The notes under the pieces are model-generated. The model was not told the origin of the DNA. It did not search any database and was given only the letters and a program-made list of their open reading frames with translations. A program made the position numbers and the translations under genes. DNA of 64,000 bases from Limnomonas spitsbergensis (Eukaryota; Chlorophyta; Chlorophyceae; Chlamydomonadales). Positions 20,115-31,373 of this stretch are shown here, one piece after another. The stretch's first letter is position 1; each line of letters opens with the position of its first letter. The DNA lies in NCBI GenBank assembly GCA_037349105.1, contig JAYJMM010000101.1, positions 2,108,001-2,172,000 on the forward strand, read 5' to 3'.

Positions 20115-23100
20115 TAGCTGATTTGGAGGCTGACCTAGGGTTGACCTCCAGCTCAGTTGGAGGCTGATCTAGGGTTTTCCTCCAGCTGAGGTGGAGGCTG
20201 ACCTAGGGTTAACCTCCAGATGAGTTGGTGGCTGAGCTAGGGTTTACCTCCAGCTGAGGTGGAGGCTGACCTAGGGTTTACCTCCAGCTGAGGTGGAGAC
20301 TGACATAGGGTTTACCTACAGCTGAGGTGGAGGCTGAATTGGGGTTTACCTCCAGCTGGGGTGGAGGCTGACCTAGGGTTTACCTCCAGCTGATTTAAAG
20401 GGCTGATATAGGGTTTACCTCCAGCTGAGGTGGAGGCTGACCTAGGGATTACCTCCAGCTGAGTTGAAGGGCTGACTTAGGGTTTACCTCCAGCTGAGGT
20501 GGTGGTTGACCTAGGGTTTACCTCCAGCTGAGTTGAAGGGCTGACTTAGGTTTTACCTCCAGCTGAGGTGGAGGCTGACCTAGAGTTTACCTCCAGCTGA
20601 GTTGGTGGCTGACCTAGGGTTTACCTCCAGCTGAGGTGGAGGCTGACCTAGAGTTTACCTCCAGCTGAGTTGGAGGCTGACCTAAGGTTTACCTCCAGCT
20701 GAGTTGGAGGCTGACCTAGGGTTAACCTCCAGCTGAGGTGGAGGCTGACCTAGGGTTTACCTCCAGCTGAGGTGGAGGGTGACCTAGGGTTTACCTCTAG
20801 CTGAGTTGAAGGGCTGAGCTAGGGTTTACTTCCCACTGAGGTGATGGCTGACCTAGGGTTTACCTCCAGCTGAGTTGAAGGGCTGACCTAGGGTTTACCT
20901 CCAGCTGAGGTGGAGGCTGACCTAGGGTTTACCTCCAGCTGAGGTGGATTCTGCCCTAGGGTATACCTCCAGCTGAGGGGGAGACTGACCTAGGGTTTAT
21001 CTCCAGCTGAGGTGGAGGCTGACCTAGGGTTTATCTCCAGCTGAGTTGGAGGCTGACCTAGGGTTTACCTCCAGCTGAGGTGGAGGCTGACCTAGGGATT
21101 ACCTCCAGCTGAGTTGAAGGGCTGACTTAGGGTTTACCTCCAGCTGAGGTGGTGGTTGACCTAGGGTTTACCTCCAGCTGAGTTGAAGGGCTGACTTAGG
21201 GTTTACCTCCAGCTGAGGTGGTGGCTGACCTAGGGTTTACCTCCAGCTGAGGTGGAGGCTGACCTAGGGTTTACCTCCAGCTGAGTTGGAGGCTGACCTA
21301 AGGTTTACCTCCAGCTGAGTTGGAGGCTGACCTAGGGTTAACCTCCAGCTGAGGTGGAGGCTGACATAGGGTTTACCTCCAGCTGAGGTGGAGGGTGACC
21401 TAGGGTTTACCTCTAGCTGAGTTGAGGGGCTGAGCTAGGGTTTACTTCCCACTGAGGTGATGGCTGACCTAGGGTTTACCTCCAGCTGAGTTGAAGGGCT
21501 GACCTAGGGTTTACCTCCAGCTGAGGTGGAGGCTGACCTAGGGTTTACCTCCAGCTGAGGTGGAGGCTGCCCTAGGGTATACCTCCAGCTGAGGGGGAGA
21601 CTGACCTAGGGTTTATCTCCAGCTGAGGGGGTGGCTGACCTAGGGTTTACCTCCAGCTGAGGTGGAGGCTGCCCTAGGGTATACCTCCAGCTGAGGGGGA
21701 GACTGACCTAGGGTTTATCTCCAGCTGAGGTGGTGGCTGACCTAGGGTTTATCTCCAGCTGAGGTGGAGGCTGACCTAGGGTTTACCTCCAGCTGAGTTG
21801 AAGGGCTGAGCTAGGGTTTACCTCCCACTGAGGTGATGGCTGACCTAGGGTTTACCTCCAGCTGAGTTGAAGGGCTGACTTAGGGTTTACCTCCAGCTGA
21901 GGTTGCGGCTGACCTAGGGTTTACCTCCAGCTGAGGTGGAGGCTGACCTAGGGTTTACCTCCAGCTGAGGTGGAGGCTGACCTAGGGTAAACCTCCAGCT
22001 GAGTTGAAGGGCTGAGCTAGGGTTTACCTCCCACTGAGGTGATGGCTGACCTAGGGTTTACCTCCAGCTGAGTTGAAGGGCTGACGTAGGGTTTACCTCC
22101 AGCTGAGGTGGAGGCTGACCTAAGGTTTACCTCCAGCTGAGTTGGAGGCTGACCTAGGGTTAACCTCCAGCTGAGGTGGAGGCTGACCTAGGGTTTACCT
22201 CCAGCTGAGGTGGAGGGTGACCTAGGGTTTACCTCTAGCTGAGTTGAAGGGCTGAGCTAGGGTTTACTTCCCACTGAGGTGATGGCTGACCTAGGGTTTA
22301 TCTCCAGCTGAGTTGAAGGGCTGACCTAGGGTTTACCTCCAGCTGAGGTGGAGGCTGACCTAGGGTTTACCTCCAGCTGAGGTGGAGGCTGCCCTAGGGT
22401 ATACCTCCAGCTGAGGTGGAGGCTGACATAGGGTTTATCTCCAGCTGAGGTGGAGGCTGACCTAGGGTTTACCTCCAGCTGAGGTGGAGGCTGACCTAGG
22501 GATTACCTCCAGCTGAGTTGAAGGGCTGACTTAGGGTTTACCTCCAGCTGAGGTGGTGGTTGACCTAGGGTTTACCTCCAGCTGAGTTGAAGGGCTGACT
22601 TAGGGTTTACCTCCAGCTGAGGTGGTGGCTGACCTAGGGTTTACCTCCAGCTGAGGTGGAGGCTGACCTAGGGTTTACCTCCAGCTGAGTTGGAGGCTGA
22701 CCTAAGGTTTACCTCCAGCTGAGTTGGAGGCTGACCTAGGGTTAACCTCCAGCTGAGGTGGAGGCTGACATAGGGTTTACCTCCAGCTGAGGTGGAGGGT
22801 GACCTAGGGTTTACCTCCAGCTGAGGTGGAGGCTGACCTAGGGTTTACCTCCAGCTGAGGTGGAGGGTGACCTAGGGTTTACCTCTAGCTGAGTTGAAGG
22901 GCTGAGCTAGGGTTTACTTCCCACTGAGGTGATGGCTGACCTAGGGTTTACCTCCAGCTGAGTTGAAGGGCTGACCTAGGGTTTACCTCCAGCTGAGGTG
23001 GAGGCTGACCTAGGGTTTACCTCCAGCTGAGGTGGAGGCTGCCCTAGGGTATACCTCTAGCTGAGGTGGAGGCTGACCTAGGGTTTATCTCCAGCTGAGG

Positions 23101-26100
23101 TGGTGGCTGACCTAGGGTTTATCTCCAGCTGAGGTGGAGGCTGACCTAGGGTTTACCTCCAGCTGAGTTGAAGGGCTGAGCTAGGGTTTACCTCCCACTG
23201 AGGTGATGGCTGACCTAGGGTTTACCTCCAGCTGAGTTGAAAGGCTGACGTAGGGTTTACCTCCAGCTGAGGTTGCGGCTGACCTAGGGTTTACCTCCAG
23301 CTGAGGTGGAGGCTGACCTAGGGTTTACCTCCAGCTGAGGTGGAGGCTGACCTAGGGTAAACCTCCAGCTGAGTTGAAGGGCTGAGCTAGGGTTTACCTC
23401 CCACTGAGGTGATGGCTGACCTAGGGTTTACCTCCAGCTGAGTTGAAGGGCTGACTTAGGGTTTACCTCCAGCTGAGGTGGTGGCTGACCTAGGGTTTAC
23501 CTCCAGCTGAGGTGGAGGCTGACCTAGGGTTTACCTCCAGCTGAGTTGGAGGCTGACCTAAGGTTTACCTCCAGCTGAGTTGGAGGCTGACCTAGGGTTA
23601 ACCTCCAGCTGAGGTGGTGGCTGACCTAGGGTTTATCTCCAGCTGAGGTGGAGGCTGACCTAGGGTTTACCTCCAGCTGAGTTGAAGGGCTGAGCTAGGG
23701 TTTACCTCCCACTGAGGTGATGGCTGACCTAGGGTTTACCTCCAGCTGAGTTGAAGGGCTGACTTTGGGTTTACCTCCAGCTGAGGTTGCGGCTGACCTA
23801 GGGTTTACCTCCAGCTGAGGTGGAGGCTGACCTAGGGTTTACCTCCATCTGAGGTGGAGGCTGACCTAGGGTAAACCTCCAGCTGAGTTGAAGGGCTGAG
23901 CTAGGGTTTACCTCCCACTGAGGTGATGGCTGACCTAGGGTTTACCTCCAGCTGAGTTGAAGGGCTGAGCTAGGGTTTACCTCCAGCTGAGGTGGAGGCT
24001 GACCTAAGGTTTACCTCCAGCTGAGTTGGAGGCTGACCTAGGGTTAACCTCCAGCTGAGGTGGAGGCTGACCTAGGGTTTACCTCCAGCTGAGGTGGAGG
24101 GTGACCTAGGGTTTACCTCTAGCTGAGTTGAAGGGCTGAGGTAGGGTTTACTTCCCACTGAGGTGATGGCTGACCTAGGGTTTATCTCCAGCTGAGTTGA
24201 AGGGCTGACCTAGGGTTTACCTCCAGCTGAGGTGGAGGCTGACCTAGGGTTTACCTCCAGCTGAGGTGGAGGCTGCCCTAGGGTATACCTCTAGCTGAGG
24301 TGGAGGCTGACATAGGGTTTATCTCCAGCTGAGGTGGAGGCTGACCTAGGGTTTACCTCCAGCTGAGGTGGAGGCTGACCTAGGGATTACCTCCAGCTGA
24401 GTTGAAGGGCTGACTTAGGGTTTACCTCCAGCTGAGGTGGTGGTTGACCTAGGGTTTACCTCCAGCTGAGTTGAAGGGCTGACTTAGGGTTTACCTCCAG
24501 CTGAGGTGGAGGCTGACATAGGGTTTACCTCCAGCTGAGGTGGAGGCTGCCCTAGGGTATACCTCTAGCTGAGGGGGAGACTGACCTAGGGTTTATCTCC
24601 AGCTGAGGTGGTGGCTGACCTAGGGTTTATCTCCAGCTGAGGTGGAGGCTGACCTAGGGTTTACCTCCAGCTGAGTTGAAGGGCTGAGCTAGGGTTTACC
24701 TCCCACTGAGGTGATGGCTGACCTAGGGTTTACCTCCAGCTGAGTTGAAAGGCTGACGTAGGGTTTACCTCCAGCTGAGGTTGCGGCTGACCTAGGGTTT
24801 ACCTCCAGCTGAGGTGGAGGCTGACCTAGGGTTTACCTCCAGCTGAGGTGGAGGCTGACCTAGGGTAAACCTCCAGCTGAGTTGAAGGGCTGAGCTAGGG
24901 TTTACCTCCCACTGAGGTGATGGCTGACCTAGGGTTTACCTCCAGCTGGGTTGAAGGGCTGACTTAGGGTTTACCTCCAGCTGAGGTGGTGGCTGACCTA
25001 GGGTTTACCTCCAGCTGAGGTGGAGGCTGACCTAGGGTTTACCTCCAGCTGAGTTGGAGGCTGACCTAAGGTTTACCTCCAGCTGAGTTGGAGGCTGACC
25101 TAGGGTTAACCTCCAGCTGAGGTGGAGGCTGACATAGGGTTTACCTCCAGCTGAGGTGGAGGGTGACCTAGGGTTTACCTCTAGCTGAGTTGAAGGGCTG
25201 AGCTAGGGTTTACTTCCCACTGAGGTGATGGCTGACCTAGGGTTTACCTCCAGCTGAGTTGAAGGGCTGACCTAGGGTTTACCTCCAGCTGAGGTGGAGG
25301 CTGACCTAGGGTTTACCTCCAGCTGAGGTGGAGGCTGCCCTAGGGTATACCTCTAGCTGAGGGGGAGACTGACCTAGGGTTTATCTCCAGCTGAGGTGGT
25401 GGCTGACCTAGGGTTTATCTCCAGCTGAGGTGGAGGCTGACCTAGGGTTTACCTCCAGCTGAGTTGAAGGGCTGAGCTAGGGTTTACCTCCCACTGAGGT
25501 GATGGCTGACCTAGGGTTTACCTCCAGCTGAGTTGAAAGGCTGACGTAGGGTTTACCTCCAGCTGAGGTTGCGGCTGACCTAGGGTTTACCTCCAGCTGA
25601 GGTGGAGGCTGACCTAGGGTTTACCTCCAGCTGAGGTGGAGGCTGACCTAGGGTAAACCTCCAGCTGATTTGAAGGGCTGAGCTAGGGTTTACCTCCCAC
25701 TGAGGTGATGGCTGACCTAGGGTTTACCTCCAGCTGAGTTGAAGGGCTGACTTAGGGTTTACCTCCAGCTGTGGTGGTGGCTGACCTAGGGTTTACCTCC
25801 AGCTGAGGTGGAGGCTGACCTAGGGTTTACCTCCAGCTGAGTTGGAGGCTGACCTAAGGTTTACCTCCAGCTGAGTTGGAGGCTGACCTAGGGTTAACCT
25901 CCAGCTGAGGTGGAGGCTGACATAGGGTTTACCTCCAGCTGAGGTGGAGGGTGACCTAGGGTTTACCTCTAGCTGAGTTGAAGGGCTGAGCTAGGGTTTA
26001 CTTCCCACTGAGGTGATGGCTGACCTAGGGTTTACCTCCAGCTGAGTTGAAGGGCTGACCTAGGGTTTACCTCCAGCTGAGGTGGAGGCTGACCTAGGGT

Positions 26101-28916
26101 TTACCTCCAGCTGAGGTGGAGGCTGCCCTAGGGTATACCTCTAGCTGAGGGGGAGACTGACCTAGGGTTTATCTCCAGCTGAGGTGGTGGCTGACCTAGG
26201 GTTTATCTCCAGCTGAGGTGGAGGCTGACCTAGGGTTTACCTCCAGCTGAGTTGAAGGGCTGAGCTAGGGTTTACCTCCCACTGAGGTGATGGCTGACCT
26301 AGGGTTTACCTCCAGCTGAGTTGAAAGGCTGACGTAGGGTTTACCTCCAGCTGAGGTTGCGGCTGACCTAGGGTTTACCTCCAGCTGAGGTGGAGGCTGA
26401 CCTAGGGTTTACCTCCAGCTGAGGTGGAGGCTGACCTAGGGTAAACCTCCAGCTGAGTTGAAGGGCTGAGCTAGGGTTTACCTCCCACTGAGGTGATGGC
26501 TGACCTAGGGTTTACCTCCAGCTGAGTTGAAGGGCTGACTTAGGGTTTACCTCCAGCTGAGGTGGTGGCTGACCTAAGGTTTACCTCCAGCTGAGGTGGA
26601 GGCTGACCTAGGGTTTACCTCCAGCTGAGTTGGAGGCTGACCTAAGGTTTACCTCCAGCTGAGTTGGAGGCTGACCTAGGGTTAACCTCCAGCTAAGGTG
26701 GAGGCTGACATAGGGTTTACCTCCAGCTGAGGTGGAGGGTGACCTAGGGTTTACCTCCAGCTGAGGTGGAGGCTGACCTAGGGATTACCTCCAGCTGAGT
26801 TGAAGGGCTGACTTAGGGTTAACCTCCAGCTGAGGTGGTGGTTGACCTAGGGTTTACCTCCAGCTGAGTTGAAGGGCTGACTTAGGGTTTACCTCCAGCT
26901 GAGGTGGAGGCTGACCTAGGGTTTACCTCCAGCTGAGGTGGAGGCTGACCTAGGGTTTACCTCCAGCTGAGTTGGAGGCTGACCTAAGGTTTACCTCCAG
27001 CTGAGTTGGAGGCTGACCTAGGGTTAACCTCCAGCTGAGGTGGAGGCTGACATAGGGTTAACCTCCAGCTGAGGTGGAGGGTGACCTAGGGTTTACCTCT
27101 AGCTGAGTTGAAGGGCTGAGCTAGGGTTTACTTCCCACTGAGGTGATGGCTGACCTAGGGTTTACCTCCAGCTGAGTTGAAGGGCTGACCTAGGGTTTAC
27201 CTCCAGCTGAGGTGGAGGCTGACCTAGGGTTTACCTCCAGCTGAGGTGGAGGCTGCCCTAGGGTATACCTCTAGCTGAGGGGGAGACTGACCTAGGGTTT
27301 ATCTCCAGCTGAGGTGGTGGCTGACCTAGGGTTTATCTCCAGCTGAGGTGGAGGCTGACCTAGGGTTTACCTCCAGCTGAGTTGAAGGGCTGAGCTAGGG
27401 TTTACCTCCCACTGAGGTGATGGCTGACCTAGGGTTTACCTCCAGCTGAGTTGAAAGGCTGACGTAGGGTTTACCTCCAGCTGAGGTTGCGGCTGACCTA
27501 GGGTTTACCTCCAGCTGAGGTGGAGGGTGACCTAGGGTAAACCTCCAGCTGAGTTGAAGGGCTGAGCTAGGGTTTACCTCCCACTGAGGTGATGGCTGAC
27601 CTAGGGTTTACCTCCAGCTGAGTTGAAGGGCTGACTTAGGGTTTACCTCCAGCTGAGGTGGTGGCTGACCTAGGGTTTACCTCCAGCTGAGGTGGAGGCT
27701 GACCTAGGGTTTACTTCCCACTGAGGTGATGGCTGACCTAGGGTTTACCTCCAGCTGAGTTGGAGGCTGACCTAGGGTTAACCTCCAGCTGAGGTGGAGG
27801 CTGACATAGGGTTTACCTCCAGCTGAGGTGGAGGCTGACCTAGGGTATACCTCTAGCTGAGGGGGAGACTGACCTAGGGTTTATCTCCAGCTGAGGTGGT
27901 GGCTGACCTAGGGTTTATCTCCAGCTGAGGTGGAGGCTGACCTAGGGTTTACCTCCAGCTGAGTTGAAGGGCTGAGCTAGGGTTTACCTCCCACTGAGGT
28001 GATGGCTGACCTAGGGTTTACCTCCAGCTGAGTTGAAAGGCTGACGTAGGGTTTACCTCCAGCTGAGGTTGCGGCTGACCTAGGGTTTACCTCCAGCTGA
28101 GGTGGAGGCTGACCTAGGGTTTACCTCCAGCTGAGGTGGAGGCTGACCTAGGGTAAACCTCCAGCTGAGTTGAAGGGCTGAGCTAGGGTTTACCTCCCAC
28201 TGAGGTGATGGCTGACCTAGGGTTTACCTCCAGCTGAGTTGAAGGGCTGAGCTAGGGTTTACTTCCCACTGAGGTGATGGCTGACCTAGGGTTTACCTCC
28301 AGCTGAGTTGAAGGGTTGCTGACCTAGGGTTTACCTCCAGCTGAGGTGGAGGCTTACCTAGGGTTTACCTCCAGCTGAGGTGGAGGCTGCCCTAGGGTAT
28401 ACCTCTAGCTGAGTGGGAGACTGACCTAGGGTTTATCTCCAGCTGAGGTGGTGGCTGACCTAGGGTTTATCTCCAGCTGAGGTGGAGGCTGACCTAGGGT
28501 TTACCTCCAGCTGAGTTGAAGGGCTGAGCTAGGGTTTACCTCCCACTGAGGTGATGGCTGACCTAGGGTTTACCTCCAGCTGAGTTGAAAGGCTGACGTA
28601 GGGTTTACCTCCCACTGAGGTGATGGCTGACCTAGGGTTTACCTCCAGCTGAGGTGGAGGCTGACCTAGGGTTTACCTCCAGCTGAGGTGGAGGCTGACC
28701 TAGGGTAAACCTCCAGCTGAGTTGAAGGGCTGAGCTAGGGTTTACCTCCCACTGAGGTGATGGCTGACCTAGGGTTTACCTCCAGCTGAGTTGAAGGGCT
28801 GACGTAGGGTTTACCTCCAGCTGAGGTGGAGGCTGACCTAGGGTTTACCTCCAGCTGAGGTGGAGGCTGACCTAGGGTTTACCTCTATTTGAGGTGGAGG
28901 CTGGCCTAGGGTTTAC
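20115..28916 (-). repeat. Satellite C, 34-bp array with higher-order repeats
   Basis: About 258 units of 34-35 bp; on + the core is CTAGGGTTTACCTCCAGCTG followed by AGGTGGAGGCTGAC. On the minus strand each unit contains CAGCTGGAG|GTAAACCCTAG, a copy of the exon end and donor of the adjoining 59-bp WD40 exon (CAGCTAGAG|GTAAACCCTAG). Variants such as TTGAAGGGCTGAG, CCCACTGAGGTGATGG and GTTGCGGCT recur in fixed order. The marker GAGTTGAAAGGCTGACG falls at 24742, 25530 and 26318, giving a 788-bp higher-order repeat of 23 units; other marker spacings are 1508, 1130, 582 and 552. Confidence 0.95.
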
Positions 28917-28975
28917 CTCTAGCTGGGCCATGTATTGCCCACAAGGGCTGAAGGCGATGTCCCAGTCGTTGGACT
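28917..28975 (-). pseudogene. WRAP73: WRAP73-like 59-bp WD40 exon, unit 2
   Basis: Minus strand: donor CAGCTAGAG|GTAAAC is clear; the acceptor region reads GTGCAAAG|TCC or GTGCAA|AG, weaker than the unit-3 GTGCAG. It encodes SNDWDIAFSPCGQYMAQLE, matching WRAP73 GITFTRDGRYMALAE as I recall it. It ends in phase 0, compatible with RYECWDH of the 179-bp exon. The first satellite C units begin at its donor. Confidence 0.68.
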
Positions 28976-29810
28976 TTGCACCGGACAGCTAGTGGCACCT
29001 GCGATCCTGCGGGTTGAACGGGTGCATTTTTTAATTGCTTTTTAAGTCAGAATCCTGTTTTTTGTTCCTGTCCGGTCCGGTTGAGGCACCTGCCATCCTG
29101 GACTGGCATGGATTCAAAACTATGTGTTTGATGTCAAAAGGCAGGATATCACAAAGTCAGCTCTGTATGTCCCAGGACAGGATTGCATTGTTGGTATTGT
29201 TGGCAGGTATTGGTACTTGCATCCTGGAAAGAAATGAATGAACAAATTCACTTTTGTGTGTATGGCTAAGGCAGCTTTTTGATCTGGGCAGGTAGTGGTT
29301 AATCTGCAAATGAAATGGATAACAAACAGGTTTGCCTTGCTTTACAAATAATGAAATCAAGAAAGGGCTGTTCCCCCGGCAGATTGGAATATCTGCCATT
29401 CTGCATAAGTGCAAAGGGAATGGACCCAGTTGAACTATTCAGACTCTCAATTCGCCTTATGAAAGACGCTCCAGACAACTACTGCAGTCCAGGTCCAATC
29501 CATGTAGCTGAGATTTGATTTAAAGTAAGTCTTAAGGCTGAACTACGTCAACAGGCGGAAGAGCTCCATCTTGTTGCAACTTCAGCTTGACGAAATGAAA
29601 ATGCTTCACGCATGGTCTCATTTCAGCATGCCCTGAGGGACCCGACCATAGTGTGGATCACCAAGGTATGTCCACCAAGGCATTGAGGGAACAGACAATG
29701 GTGGGGATGCAGCCACTACAATTCACATCTTCATAAAAGCAACCCAATATAGTAACGATTTGACCCTAATTGACACCCTGGGTACTGGATAACGTCCCCC
29801 CCCCCCTTAC
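28976..29810. other. Conserved intron between 87- and 59-bp WD40 exons, unit 2
   Basis: Closely matches 55297-56101 in unit 3. Short frames on both strands differ between the copies by indels, so a coding role is not supported. No array has formed in this intron. Confidence 0.55.
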
Positions 29811-29897
29811 CTTGAGGGACCAAGCCTTCTTGTGGATGTTGAAGGCAAACTAGGCAGACAGCAGGATAGCCGAACTCTCTGAAGACCATCAGGATGC
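29811..29897 (-). pseudogene. WRAP73: Probable WRAP73-like 87-bp exon, unit 2
   Basis: Minus strand: acceptor CCTGAGGCAG|GCATCC and donor CCTCAAG|GTAAGG, both good. It encodes ILMVFREFGYPAV, then LQHPQEGLVPQ. Similarity to WRAP73 HILNTTEFHLRITVWSL is weak, but the exon ends in phase 1 and joins in frame to the 59-bp exon (Q-E-S-N-D-W). The unit-3 copy has the same length, and most differences are substitutions that keep the frame open. Confidence 0.5.
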
Positions 29898-29995
29898 CTG
29901 CCTCAGGGAGGGAAGCGGGAGAAGGGGATCGATAGGATTTGGGAAGTTGGGAAGTTGTGAAGAGGATGAAATAAATAAAGGATGAGAATAAACAC

Positions 29996-30083
29996 GGTAT
30001 CGGCGCGGATGTGGCTTCAGCCCATGCTGTGCTGTTTCCTTTACTCTCACACCCACCACGGGGCGTCGCTTTCTTTCTTTCTA
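29996..30083 (+). mobile_element. 88-bp retroelement tail insertion with 11-bp target duplication
   Basis: It starts GGTATCGGCGCGGATGTGGC and ends GCTTTCTTTCTTTCT. AGAATAAACAC is duplicated on both sides (29985-29995 and 30084-30094). The unit-3 locus (about 56255) has one copy of that sequence and no insertion, so it is the empty site. It has the same tail as the LINE at 11.5 kb and starts at almost the same internal position as the 18066-18166 insertion. Confidence 0.9.
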
Positions 30084-30094
30084 AGAATAAACAC

Positions 30095-30829
30095 CACACA
30101 CATCAACATCATGCCACCTGCACCGTACCCCCCAACAAACATACACAAAATACACAGCATATGCATGCCACCCCGCCCAACCCCCAACACAGCTGCACCC
30201 CCCCACCCACCCCCTACACACATGCCCCCCTCCCCCCCCCCCATCCACACACACACCTACTCTCCACCCCCTACACACATGCCCCCCTCCCCACCCCCAA
30301 GACACACAACTGCGCTCCACCCCCCCACATCATACGCCATGCATGCCATAAATGGGGTGCCTTGAGTTGCATGGCCCGCTGATGTCTCATGGACTCCTGG
30401 ACTCATGCATGCCAAGCATGGCTGGTGCTGCATGACTTGCCTGGCTCCGAAGACACAGACACGGGCAGTTGCAAGACTTGCCTGGTTCCTCGGACCGGAT
30501 GCACCATGCAACCTGCATGGCCTCTGCTCTTGTTTCACTGTCTGTCTACTTGTCTCATTGTCTGTCTGCTCCATTATCCCGGTGAGGGAAGTGCCTCGTA
30601 CACATGCAGGGAGGTACACGTGGATTCAAGGCTCCGTATTTGATATCCACGGAGCAACCGTTTGTTGGCCCTAGTATGAACGCGCCTGGAGATCCACACA
30701 CTCAGGGGTGCAATCTCTAAATTCCTGCTCATTGTTGTCAAGCAATATACACCTTTTTCTCCTACATTGCGGACTGGTTTCTTTCCTAGCCACTCAGTCG
30801 ATAGTTTCTAGAACACATCGGTGGCCTGC
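30095..30829. other. Spacer between WD40 exons and ankyrin gene B
   Basis: A C/A-rich low-complexity run (about 30150-30330) is followed by CATGCATGCCA-rich sequence matching 56270-57050. Overlapping frames on both strands arise from this composition. If the WD40 gene had N-terminal exons and a promoter here they would be divergent from the ankyrin gene, but I recognise none. Confidence 0.5.
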
Positions 30830-31373
30830 GTATTGGCCGTTCAAGTCCTCGCTCCGTCAAGTTCTCCGTATTGGCCGTTCAATACAGGTTGCTGCGTCAG
30901 TCTCACCCGTTCGGTCGGTGGCCTAAGCTTTGCAGTTTTCCCCCCTCCAAAACGAGTGCGGCATTGAGCAGATCCACTCATCATCCACTTCAACACAAGC
31001 GCCCAACATTGCCCCTGGTGAGCGGAACAAGGACCATGCATGAGTGGAACAAGTGCAAGAATGGCATGTGGATATGTCAAATAAAGACTGAGGAATCTCC
31101 CACTCTGGCTTTCGGTTGTGTTCATATTTATGACCCCATATTTGTTTCTTTCAATTTCCACACACCCTCATTAATTATTTATGTACATTGCATCTCCAGA
31201 TCACACAGCCTAGCACATTCCTGAAAGGCTTTTGAGAAGACATCCAAGTGCATCCGAGCATAAACATTGCAATACTGACTCCAGCCCATGGCATGTGGGG
31301 TTTTGCATGCATGTATGATGAGCAGGAGAGACAAGCCCAACTGATTGAAAAAAGTGGAATTGCGCACCACCCT
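30830..31373 (+). promoter_or_regulatory. Upstream/leader region of ankyrin gene B
   Basis: GTATTGGCCGTTCAA occurs twice (30830-30844 and 30868-30882), a duplicated inverted-CCAAT-type element. A candidate leader intron runs 31018-31199 (CTG|GTGAGC to CATCTCCAG), 182 bp, matched in position by genes A and C. The segment 31200-31373 is inferred 5' UTR. Function is inferred from conservation among the three loci. Confidence 0.45.

Noticed and set aside
30011..30382. His/Pro/Thr-rich frames near 30.0-30.4 kb
   Set aside because: They come from a CA/CCC low-complexity run plus a retroelement tail insertion. The unit-3 copy has a different frame structure.
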